A stretch of 10,668 nt of DNA from an uncultured Akkermansia sp. (GTDB taxonomy: Bacteria; Verrucomicrobiota; Verrucomicrobiia; Verrucomicrobiales; Akkermansiaceae): positions 1 to 10,668 of the forward strand of contig CAJGDB010000062.1 of assembly GCA_904502165.1 (NCBI GenBank), read 5' to 3'. The notes below the pieces were generated by a model. That model saw only the letters and a list, made by a program, of their open reading frames with translations, did no database searches and was not told the DNA's origin. Positions 1-5,977 of the stretch are shown piece after piece; position 1 is the stretch's first letter; each line of letters opens with the position of its first letter. The position numbers and the translations under genes are program-made.

Positions 1-80
1 ACCAGTTCCGCACCACGGGTCACACCAATCTTGATGCTCGTTCCCCCGAAATCAACTGCTATGGCAAGCGGTGTACTCAT
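1..80 (-). CDS. ROK-family sugar kinase or regulator, N-terminus only (cut by window edge)
   Basis: The first 26 codons of a minus-strand gene are visible, starting with ATG at 80-78. The peptide begins MSTPLAIAVDFGGTSIKIGV. The DFGGTSIK segment is the N-terminal phosphate-binding motif (DxGGTxxK) of the ASKHA fold as found in ROK proteins, a family of ATP-dependent glucokinases, other sugar kinases and sugar-responsive repressors. There is no helix-turn-helix segment ahead of the motif, which favours a kinase over an NagC/XylR-type repressor. The gene starts 6 bases after the lpxK stop codon, so it is probably cotranscribed with lpxK and asnS. No Shine-Dalgarno sequence precedes the ATG. The substrate cannot be judged from this fragment. 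Confidence 0.8.
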   Translation of the reverse strand, partial: MSTPLAIAVDFGGTSIKIGVTRGAEL

Positions 81-86
81 AGAAAA

Positions 87-1283
87 TCACAATACATCTG
101 CCCATTCAGGTGAGGGCTGAGGCGCCCCCAGCCCGCAGATACGATCAATCATGGCATCCCATTTTTCCTGCCCCTGCAGAATATCTATCTGAATACGGAG
201 GAAGTAAATGGGAACATCCATTTCCCCCGGACGCAGGAAGCGGACGGCATCCTTTTCCGTCGTGACAATCATATCCATAGCGCGCTCGGCACAGCGCTCC
301 ACAAAGGCATCCAGATCCTCCTGGTCAAACCAGTAGTGGTCAGGGTAACTACGGCGAATCTCCACATTGGCACCAAGAGAAGCCACTAGGTTCTCAAAGC
401 TTTCCGGGCGGGCGATACCGCTCAGGCAAGCCACGTATTTGCCCTTCAGAGCCTCCAGGGGCAGCTGCTCTCCGGTAAATATGTTTTCCAGCAGCACCGG
501 CGCATGGTTCGTCACAATGATATCAGCCACCTTATTATACTTGCGGATAGTAGCAATGAGTTCATCCTGCGGCTTACCCTCACTCTTGGTGAGAATAATG
601 TAGCTGGCGCGCTTAAGACTGGCGCGGGGTTCTCGCATGGTGCCACGCGGCAGAAGAGCCCCGGTACCGAAGGGGAAACCACAGTCCACCAGCACAATAT
701 CTATCTCGTGCTTGAGTTTAAGGAACTGCATACCATCATCCAGAATAAGGGTATTGCTCCCCAGCTGTTCGATGGCAAAAATACCGGATTTCACACGATC
801 CTTATCCACTAGCACGGCCACATTATCCAGGTTACGGGCCAGCATGAACGGCTCGTCCCCAGCGTAAAGAGGGCTGAGATAGCGGGTGACACCATCGCTG
901 GCAATCTTGGGAATACGCTTGACCCTCTTCCCGTCCTTATCAAGCCATACCTGGGGCTTTTCCAGATCATGGCTCTTATACCCACGGGTGAGAATAGCGC
1001 ATTTGCGCCCCCGGGAAGCAAGGCTCCGGGAAAGCAGTTCGACAACAGGAGTCTTGCCCGTACCGCCAGCGGTGATATTGCCCACGCTGACCACAAATGT
1101 ACCGAGGTAATGAACCGTCTTGATACGCCGCCGGAACAGGAACAGCCGCACCTGCACCAGAATCCAGAAAAAGAAGGATGCAAAGCGCAGCAGGCAACGC
1201 ATAAGCCACGCACGGAATCCGTGGGCTCGACCGAATACCACTTCAGTTCCCCACTCTGCAAATTCCTCCGCTCGTGTCTTCAT
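87..1283 (-). CDS. lpxK: Tetraacyldisaccharide 4'-kinase (lipid A biosynthesis)
   Basis: LpxK phosphorylates the 4' position of the tetraacyldisaccharide 1-phosphate precursor to give lipid IVA, at the cytoplasmic face of the inner membrane. The 398-residue product has a hydrophobic N-terminal segment (about residues 33-50) that should anchor it to the membrane. It then has an LpxK-type Walker A motif GNITAGGTGKTP (68-79), TRGY (99-102), the conserved GDEP (142-145), the DDGMQ segment (182-186, family DDGxQ), LPRGTMREP (211-219), the PDH motif (314-316) carrying the family's conserved histidine, and TEKDAVR (342-348). It is somewhat longer than E. coli LpxK (328 residues), mainly from a longer N-terminus and scattered insertions. 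The ATG at 1283 is the only start before the anchor helix and has no Shine-Dalgarno. It lies 39 bases downstream of asnS, so the two are likely cotranscribed. It indicates an organism with lipid A. Confidence 0.95.
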   Translation of the reverse strand: MKTRAEEFAEWGTEVVFGRAHGFRAWLMRCLLRFASFFFWILVQVRLFLFRRRIKTVHYLGTFVVSVGNITAGGTGKTPVVELLSRSLASRGRKCAILTRGYKSHDLEKPQVWLDKDGKRVKRIPKIASDGVTRYLSPLYAGDEPFMLARNLDNVAVLVDKDRVKSGIFAIEQLGSNTLILDDGMQFLKLKHEIDIVLVDCGFPFGTGALLPRGTMREPRASLKRASYIILTKSEGKPQDELIATIRKYNKVADIIVTNHAPVLLENIFTGEQLPLEALKGKYVACLSGIARPESFENLVASLGANVEIRRSYPDHYWFDQEDLDAFVERCAERAMDMIVTTEKDAVRFLRPGEMDVPIYFLRIQIDILQGQEKWDAMIDRICGLGAPQPSPEWADVL

Positions 1284-1322
1284 GGTTGTTTATCGTATCA
1301 GCTGAGCTGCAGCAAGTCAATA

Positions 1323-2687
1323 TCAGAACTCGCAATTACGGGGCGTGCGCGGATAGGGCAGCACGTCGCGGATATTCTGAACTCCGGTCACAAACATGAT
1401 AAGACGCTCAAAACCCACACCGAACCCCGCATGCGGCACCGTGCCGTAGCGGCGCAGGTCATTGTACCAGTAGTAGGCTTCCTTATCCATGCCCATACGT
1501 TCAATATTGCCCTCCAGCACATCCAGGCGGTCTTCACGCTGGCTGCCGCCAATGATTTCACCAATACCGGGAACAAGCACATCCATGGCCGTGACAGTCT
1601 TGCCATCATCGTTCAAACGCATGTAGAACGGCTTGATTTCCTTCGGGTAATTGTACACAATCACCGGACACTTGAAATGCTTCTCTGTCAGGAAACGCTC
1701 ATGCTCGCTCTGCATATCCATGCCCCAATACGGCTTGTACTCGAAGTTCTGCCCGCTGGCCTGCATAATTTCAATAGCCTCGGTGTATGAGCAACGCACA
1801 AAGGGTTTCTCTGCGACCTCCTCCAGACGAGCGCGCAGCCCCTTGTCCACAAACTTACAGAAAAACTCGAAATCACCACTCTCATCAGCCAGCATCGTCC
1901 GGGCAATATGCTTGATGAAGGATTCGGCAATATCCATGTCGCCATAGATGTCACAGAACGCGATTTCCGGTTCTATCATCCAGAATTCTGCGGCATGGCG
2001 GGAAGTATTGCTGTTTTCTGCACGGAAAGTTGGTCCGAAGGTATAAATATTGCTGAGCGCACAGGCAAAGGTCTCACCCTCAAGCTGCCCGGATACCGTC
2101 AGGTTTGCAGGCTTGCCGAAGAAGTCGTTATCGTACCCCTTGTTCTCTGCCAGCGGGTCAAGCGTGGTAACATGGAACATCTCACCAGCGCCCTCGCAGT
2201 CGCTCGCAGTGATGATGGGAGTATGCACCCACACAAAATCCCTCTCCAGGAAGAACTGATGCACAGCAGCCGCCATACGGGAACGCGTGCGGAAGATGGC
2301 ACCGAACAGATTGGTACGCGGGCGCAGGTGGGCAATAGTACGCAGGAACTCAGGCGAATGTCCCTTCTTCTGCAGCGGGTAGGATTCCGGGGAGGCACCC
2401 ACAAGCTTGATTTCCGTAGCCTGAATTTCCCATTTCTGCTTACCGGGGCTCTCAATCAGGCGGCCGATAATGCTCACGGAAGCACCTGTGGTCATGCGGC
2501 CGATTTCCTCGTAACCGGGAATACCGGCATCTGCCACAACCTGGATGGAAGCCAGACTGGTGCCGTCATTCACCTCAAGGAACGAAAAAGCCTTGGAATC
2601 GCGTCGGGTACGCACCCATCCCTCTACCAGAATCTGCTCCATCGGAGCAGCACTATTCAATGCATGTTTAACCAGTGTACGCTGCAT
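1323..2687 (-). CDS. asnS: Asparaginyl-tRNA synthetase (class II)
   Basis: AsnRS joins asparagine to tRNA-Asn using ATP, in the cytoplasm. The 454-residue product matches the family length (E. coli AsnS 466). It has an N-terminal OB-fold anticodon-binding domain (about residues 18-95, beginning ILVEGWVRTRR), the class II catalytic core with motif 1 around the HTPIITASDCEGAGEMF stretch (155-171), motif 2 FGPTFRAENSNTSRHAAEF (217-235), and motif 3 GFGVGFERL (421-429) near the C-terminus. The GEMF and motif 2 sequences favour AsnRS over the related AspRS. I chose the ATG at 2687 (MQRTLVKHA) because it gives the family's usual N-terminus. The frame stays open for another 192 codons upstream, but that extension lies antisense to the neighbouring redox-protein gene and resembles nothing. 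lpxK and the ROK gene follow on the same strand. Confidence 0.96.
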   Translation of the reverse strand: MQRTLVKHALNSAAPMEQILVEGWVRTRRDSKAFSFLEVNDGTSLASIQVVADAGIPGYEEIGRMTTGASVSIIGRLIESPGKQKWEIQATEIKLVGASPESYPLQKKGHSPEFLRTIAHLRPRTNLFGAIFRTRSRMAAAVHQFFLERDFVWVHTPIITASDCEGAGEMFHVTTLDPLAENKGYDNDFFGKPANLTVSGQLEGETFACALSNIYTFGPTFRAENSNTSRHAAEFWMIEPEIAFCDIYGDMDIAESFIKHIARTMLADESGDFEFFCKFVDKGLRARLEEVAEKPFVRCSYTEAIEIMQASGQNFEYKPYWGMDMQSEHERFLTEKHFKCPVIVYNYPKEIKPFYMRLNDDGKTVTAMDVLVPGIGEIIGGSQREDRLDVLEGNIERMGMDKEAYYWYNDLRRYGTVPHAGFGVGFERLIMFVTGVQNIRDVLPYPRTPRNCEF

Positions 2688-2713
2688 GATGTGTACTCTA
2701 TTTGTTGCACGGG

Positions 2714-2742
2714 ATTCTAACACTACCGCACCTGTATGGCGA
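2714..2742 (-). promoter_or_regulatory. Possible sigma-70-type promoter of asnS
   Basis: Read on the minus strand, TCGCCA (2742-2737) and TAGAAT (2719-2714) are separated by 17 bases. The -10 box matches the TATAAT consensus at 5 of 6 positions and the -35 box matches TTGACA at 4 of 6. Transcription would start near 2707, giving a leader of about 20 bases with no Shine-Dalgarno before the asnS ATG at 2687. A second, weaker -10-like TAGAGT sits closer to the ATG (2700-2695). This is a prediction from consensus matching only. Confidence 0.45.
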
Positions 2743-2757
2743 GCAAAAAAACTGGCA

Positions 2758-2786
2758 TTGACAAATCCGGGGCGCAGGGGTATGCT
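2758..2786 (+). promoter_or_regulatory. Promoter of the C_GCAxxG_C_C gene, predicted leaderless
   Basis: TTGACA (2758-2763, perfect -35) is followed after exactly 17 bases by TATGCT (2781-2786). The start codon at 2793 lies 7 bases past the -10 box, which is where transcription itself would normally begin. The mRNA would therefore have no or almost no 5' leader. This placement also argues that the upstream in-frame ATG at 2736 is not used, because it lies upstream of the promoter. The promoter faces away from that of asnS within the same 105-base intergenic region. Confidence 0.65.
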
Positions 2787-2792
2787 CGCCGC

Positions 2793-3236
2793 ATGAACGC
2801 CAGCGAAAAGGCCCTCCAATACTTCCACCAGGGATTCAACTGCGCTCAGTCCGTCTTTGCCGCATTGGCAGACCAGGTGGGGATGAGCGAACGCGATGCC
2901 CTGCTCTTCGCCTCTGCCTTCGGGGCCGGACTCGGGCGCATGCGCGGCACATGCGGGGCTTTTTCCGGTCTCTGCCTTGTAGCAGGATACCGCCATGGCA
3001 ACCTGAGCGGAGACCCCGCCGACAAAGAGCATATTTTCTCCCTGACCCGCCAGCTGGCCGACGACTTCAGGAGGGAGTTCGGCACGCTCACCTGCCGGGA
3101 ACTGCTGCACCTGGACGAGGAAATGGAATCCTCTGCCCGCCCCAGCGAGCGCAGCGCCGCATACTACGAAGCGCGGCCCTGTGAACGATGCGTTACATTC
3201 TGTGCAGAAAGAGCTCAGCGGCTCCTGGACACCTGA
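2793..3236 (+). CDS. C_GCAxxG_C_C family putative redox-active protein
   Basis: The 147-residue product fits the C_GCAxxG_C_C family (PF09719/TIGR01909), described as small putative redox proteins of about 140 residues with four conserved cysteines and a CGAxxG motif. The visible pattern is Cys17 (FNCAQSV), FGAGLGRMRGTCGAFSG with Cys54 in CGAFSG (54-59), Cys101 (LTCREL), and a C-terminal cluster Cys130, Cys133 and Cys137 (CERCVTFC). No signal peptide or membrane segment is seen, so it should be cytoplasmic. The reaction is unknown; family members often sit near transporter or redox genes, but none is evident here. I chose ATG 2793 because the family homology starts immediately after it and a promoter ends at 2786. 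It is divergent from asnS and separated from purE by 75 bases. Confidence 0.87.
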   Translation: MNASEKALQYFHQGFNCAQSVFAALADQVGMSERDALLFASAFGAGLGRMRGTCGAFSGLCLVAGYRHGNLSGDPADKEHIFSLTRQLADDFRREFGTLTCRELLHLDEEMESSARPSERSAAYYEARPCERCVTFCAERAQRLLDT

Positions 3237-3272
3237 ACAGTCCGTTCCTGATAATGTTGGCATGCTTTTTTC

Positions 3273-3301
3273 TTGCTACGCATGCGGGCGCGTGGTAGGA
3301 T
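3273..3301 (+). promoter_or_regulatory. Probable promoter of the purE-pyrB series, nearly leaderless
   Basis: TTGCTA (3273-3278) and TAGGAT (3296-3301) are 17 bases apart, each with 4 of 6 consensus matches. Transcription would begin near 3308, only about 4 bases before the purE ATG at 3312. The surrounding stretch (3260-3285) also holds two copies of the palindrome GCATGC with a T run between them, which could pair but is not a convincing terminator for the upstream gene. The call rests on consensus and spacing alone. Confidence 0.45.
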
Positions 3302-3311
3302 ATGCGGTAGC

Positions 3312-3719
3312 ATGAAAGTTATCACAATTTACGGCAGCAAGAGCGACCTCCCCTTCATGGAACCGGCTCGCGAGTATTTCCAGGAAAACAATGTAGAGCA
3401 TGAGGAGGTTATCTACTCCGCCCATCGTGACCTGCCTGCCCTCATTGATTACCTCAAGGAGCTTGAGGCTAACAAGACCAAGGCCGTTCTGCTGTGCGTA
3501 GCCGGTCTTTCCGCAGCCCTTCCCGGCGTGGTAGTCATGAATACCGAGCTGCCTGTCATCGGCATTCCCGTACCCTGCGGCCCGCTTAACGGCGTAGATG
3601 CCCTGCTGGCTATCTCCCAGCTTCCCGGTGGTGTACCCGCCACAACTGTGGGTCTGCACAAAAAGACCCCCATCAATGCCGCCATGGCAGCGCACCGCAT
3701 CATCAAGCTGGCTGAATAA
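3312..3719 (+). CDS. purE: PurE-family 5-(carboxyamino)imidazole ribonucleotide mutase / AIR carboxylase, atypical
   Basis: PurE-family enzymes make 4-carboxy-AIR in de novo purine synthesis, either from N5-CAIR (class I, working with PurK) or from AIR and CO2 (class II). The product is short, 135 residues against 169 in E. coli. It has GSKSD (8-12) and SAHR (36-39) for phosphate binding and catalysis, and a class I-like tail LNGVDALLAISQLPGGVP (92-109). The segment that reads AGGAAHLPG in class I is AGLSAALPG here (64-72), so the second catalytic-site histidine is Ala69. The AGxSxAL pattern recalls class II enzymes. No purK lies nearby, which also fits class II. ATG 3312 is used because MKVITIYGSKSD is the standard N-terminus; an in-frame ATG at 3273 lies within the promoter. 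pyrB follows 44 bases downstream. A PurE-like enzyme of another specificity remains possible. Confidence 0.8.
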   Translation: MKVITIYGSKSDLPFMEPAREYFQENNVEHEEVIYSAHRDLPALIDYLKELEANKTKAVLLCVAGLSAALPGVVVMNTELPVIGIPVPCGPLNGVDALLAISQLPGGVPATTVGLHKKTPINAAMAAHRIIKLAE

Positions 3720-3727
3720 CAGATACA

Positions 3728-3745
3728 GGGGGAAGCCCCCGGGGG
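3728..3745 (+). promoter_or_regulatory. G/C-block hairpin in the purE-pyrB gap
   Basis: Five G (3728-3732), AAG, five C (3736-3740) and five G (3741-3745) follow each other in the 44-base gap. The first G block and the C block can form a tight 5-bp hairpin with a 3-base loop, ending 23 bases before the pyrB ATG. The second G block abuts the C block directly, so it cannot form a cis hairpin with it, although longer-range pairing is possible. No T run follows, so this is not an intrinsic terminator. It might affect pyrB translation or mRNA processing; that is inference. Confidence 0.35.
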
Positions 3746-3763
3746 ATTATCTCTGATAAGAAG

Positions 3764-4690
3764 ATGAGCACACCAAAAGACCTCTTAACCATTGACGCAC
3801 TGAGCGATACCGACATCCGCAGCATCCTGCAGGGAGCTGCTGAAATGAAACAGGTATTCTGCAGTGGAAGGACACACCCGGCCCTTGCAGGCAAGTCCGT
3901 ACTCACGCTGTTCTATGAGCCGAGCACCCGCACCCGCTCCTCATTCGAACTGGCCGCTCGCCGCCTGCAGGCAGATGTCACTACCTTCAGCGTGGCAACT
4001 TCTTCCGTGGTAAAGGGAGAAAGCGTACATGACACCATTGACACGCTGATGAGCATGCACATGGACTACATCATCGTGCGTCACAAGAACAGCGGCATTC
4101 CGGCGGTTATCGGCCGCCATGCCAAAGCCTCCGTCATCAACGCCGGTGATGGAGCCCATGCCCACCCCAGCCAGGCCTTTCTTGACGCCTTCACCCTGCA
4201 GGAAAAATATGGTGAACTTGCAGCTAAGCGCGTAGTCATCATCGGAGATATCCTGCACAGCCGTGTAGCTCGCTCCACCAGCACCATCCTGAAACGGCTT
4301 GGTGCAGAGGTTGCCTACATGGGGCCAGGCCCGCTGGTTCCCCTTCAGAAGCACACCGGAATTCCCCGGTTCACCAACTGGGATGCCGTCTTTGACTGGA
4401 AACCGGATGTCATCTACCTGCTGCGTGTACAGAATGAGCGCATGGATACTCCTTACTTCCCCTCTGGCGATTACCACCAGGCATTCGGCGTGACAGAGGA
4501 GCGCCTCAAGCGCATTGATGCACTGGACATGAGCATCATGCATCCCGGCCCGGTAAACCGCGGCGTAGAACTGTGTGACGCAGCCATGGAATACCGCAAC
4601 AGCCTCATCTGCGACCAGGTGGAAAACGGCGTGGCCGCCCGCATGAGCATTCTTTCATACCTCACCCCCCGGACTCAGAATAATGACTAG
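3764..4690 (+). CDS. pyrB: Aspartate carbamoyltransferase catalytic chain
   Basis: PyrB condenses carbamoyl phosphate with aspartate to give N-carbamoyl-aspartate, the committed step of de novo pyrimidine synthesis, in the cytoplasm. The 308-residue product has the full family length and intact motifs: the carbamoyl-phosphate loop YEPSTRTRSSFE (51-62, STRTR at 54-58), SVVKGES (81-87) with the lysine contributed across the trimer, RHKN (106-109), the HPSQAFLD segment (134-141, usually HPTQ), the aspartate-domain nucleotide-binding-like turn IIGDILHSRVARS (159-171), LLRVQNERM (219-227), and HPGPVNRG (260-267). No catalytic motif is missing. It overlaps the next gene by 8 bases, suggesting translational coupling and a physical complex with that product. 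No pyrI regulatory gene is nearby. A weak AAGAAG precedes the ATG. Confidence 0.96.
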   Translation: MSTPKDLLTIDALSDTDIRSILQGAAEMKQVFCSGRTHPALAGKSVLTLFYEPSTRTRSSFELAARRLQADVTTFSVATSSVVKGESVHDTIDTLMSMHMDYIIVRHKNSGIPAVIGRHAKASVINAGDGAHAHPSQAFLDAFTLQEKYGELAAKRVVIIGDILHSRVARSTSTILKRLGAEVAYMGPGPLVPLQKHTGIPRFTNWDAVFDWKPDVIYLLRVQNERMDTPYFPSGDYHQAFGVTEERLKRIDALDMSIMHPGPVNRGVELCDAAMEYRNSLICDQVENGVAARMSILSYLTPRTQNND

Positions 4691-5972
4691 TACCTACATC
4701 CGGAACGCCACGTGGGCACCCACCGGCGAACGTTTCGATATACGACTGGCCCCCGGACACAGCCAGCTTGTCCCCGAAATGGGGAATCTGACCATCAGCG
4801 ATGCGGAGGTTCTCCCCGCCGGGCGGATGAATATTCCGGAACGAGCCCGCATCATTGATGCCGAGGGAAAACTGATTCTCCCGGCTCTGTTTGACCTGCA
4901 TGCCAAGGTGGAAATCGAAGGCCGCAGCAAACGTGAATCGGTCACCCGCACCGGGCAGGCTGCTGTGCAAGGTGGTGTGTGGGGTCTACTGGTGCAACCC
5001 ACCGCCGGCTTCATGTTCGACAACAGTGCTGCGCTCGACAGCTTCCGCGAAGCCGTCGGTCAGCGTTCTGCTGCCGAAATGATTCCTGCAGGCTGCATCT
5101 CTATGGGCATGAAAGGCGAGCAGCAGGCACCCTACAACACCCTAGCCGCACGTGGTATCTCTATTCTGAGCGATGGAGGAGAACGCCCCGGCAACCTGCT
5201 CATGATGCACCGTGCCATGAAATATGTGGCTGAGCTGGGCATGACCCTCGCCATCAGGGGCGATGTACCCTCCATCACCGCCAACACCTGCATCCAGCCC
5301 GGCAGCACTTCCTACAAGCTGGGTCTGCACGGCACGCCCGCCTGTGCCGAGGAAATCGGCATTGAAATCATTGTGCGTCTGGCTCAGGATGCCGGCTGCC
5401 GCCTGCATGTGCAGAGCGTGAGCACGGCAGAGGGCGTTGAAATCATCCGCCGGGCAAAGGCAGCAGGAGCAGCCATCACGGCAGAGGTTTCCCTGCACCA
5501 CCTCCTGTTCACCCACGAGGACATTGGTGATTATGACACCAACTACAAGACTCTGCCCCCCCTGCGCGATAAGGCTGATACAGAGGCCCTGCTTGCCGGT
5601 GTGAAGGATGGTACCATTGACTGCATTGTCTCAGATCACACACCCTGCACACCCTTTGCCAAGAAGCAGGATTTCCCGACGGCCCCCCAGGGCATGTGCC
5701 TGCTGGACCACTTCCTGCCGACGCTCTACACCAAGCTGGTGAAGCCCGGCAAGCTGACATGGGGTGAACTGGTACGCGCCTGCTGTGTGAACCCCTGCTC
5801 CATTGCCGTGCCGGAGGTCATGAACCCTGCAGAGCCCGAAGGCATGCCGCTGCTGATGTTTGATCCGGAGGCAACAACCCTGGTCAACGAACACAACCTG
5901 CCCTGCGGCACACTCAACACTCCGCTGCTCGGGCAGACACTCTGCGGCAGCGTCACTCTTCCTCTCCAATAA
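4683..5972 (+). CDS. Dihydroorotase-like protein, PyrC' type, probably inactive
   Basis: The 429-residue product aligns along its length with class I dihydroorotases of the amidohydrolase superfamily: GKLILPALFDLHAK (62-75), SDGGERPG (163-170), STSYKLGLHGTPACAEE (208-224), STAEGVEIIRRAKAAG (247-262), AEVSLHHLLFTHED (267-280), NYKTLPPLR (287-295), DGTIDCIVSDHTPC (309-322) and FPTAPQGM (331-338). However, the metal site is broken. The HxH motif is HAK (73-75), the substrate motif REPG is gone, the histidine of the HxED segment is Arg192, the HVST segment reads SVST (Ser245), and DHAPH reads DHTPC. Only His73 and Asp318 remain as likely ligands. PyrC' of Pseudomonas is a known inactive dihydroorotase homologue required for assembly and activity of ATCase, and its gene also overlaps pyrB. 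The 8-base overlap with pyrB here supports the same role. Automatic annotation would call it an active dihydroorotase; I would not use pyrC. Confidence 0.88.
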   Translation: MTSTYIRNATWAPTGERFDIRLAPGHSQLVPEMGNLTISDAEVLPAGRMNIPERARIIDAEGKLILPALFDLHAKVEIEGRSKRESVTRTGQAAVQGGVWGLLVQPTAGFMFDNSAALDSFREAVGQRSAAEMIPAGCISMGMKGEQQAPYNTLAARGISILSDGGERPGNLLMMHRAMKYVAELGMTLAIRGDVPSITANTCIQPGSTSYKLGLHGTPACAEEIGIEIIVRLAQDAGCRLHVQSVSTAEGVEIIRRAKAAGAAITAEVSLHHLLFTHEDIGDYDTNYKTLPPLRDKADTEALLAGVKDGTIDCIVSDHTPCTPFAKKQDFPTAPQGMCLLDHFLPTLYTKLVKPGKLTWGELVRACCVNPCSIAVPEVMNPAEPEGMPLLMFDPEATTLVNEHNLPCGTLNTPLLGQTLCGSVTLPLQ

Positions 5973-5977
5973 ACGCC

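Noticed and set aside
969..1790. Plus-strand open frame of 273 codons
   Set aside because: It is antisense to lpxK and asnS, crosses from one gene to the other, and its translation shows no domain or ordered composition. It is a shadow of GC-biased codons.
1908..2720. Plus-strand open frame of 270 codons
   Set aside because: It is antisense to the conserved asnS core and promoter region, with no recognisable protein features.
2736..2792. Upstream in-frame ATG for the C_GCAxxG_C_C gene
   Set aside because: It lies upstream of the TTGACA/TATGCT promoter, adds 19 residues with no family match, and has no Shine-Dalgarno.
2688..3263. N-terminal extension of AsnS by 192 codons
   Set aside because: The frame is open, but the translation resembles no tRNA synthetase domain, lies antisense to the redox-protein gene, and passes through the asnS promoter region. 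The start at 2687 gives the family's normal length.
3260..3285. Rho-independent terminator formed by two GCATGC palindromes with a T run
   Set aside because: The T run lies inside the loop rather than after the stem, and the stem is only 6 bp with a 14-base loop, so it does not have terminator form in the plus direction.
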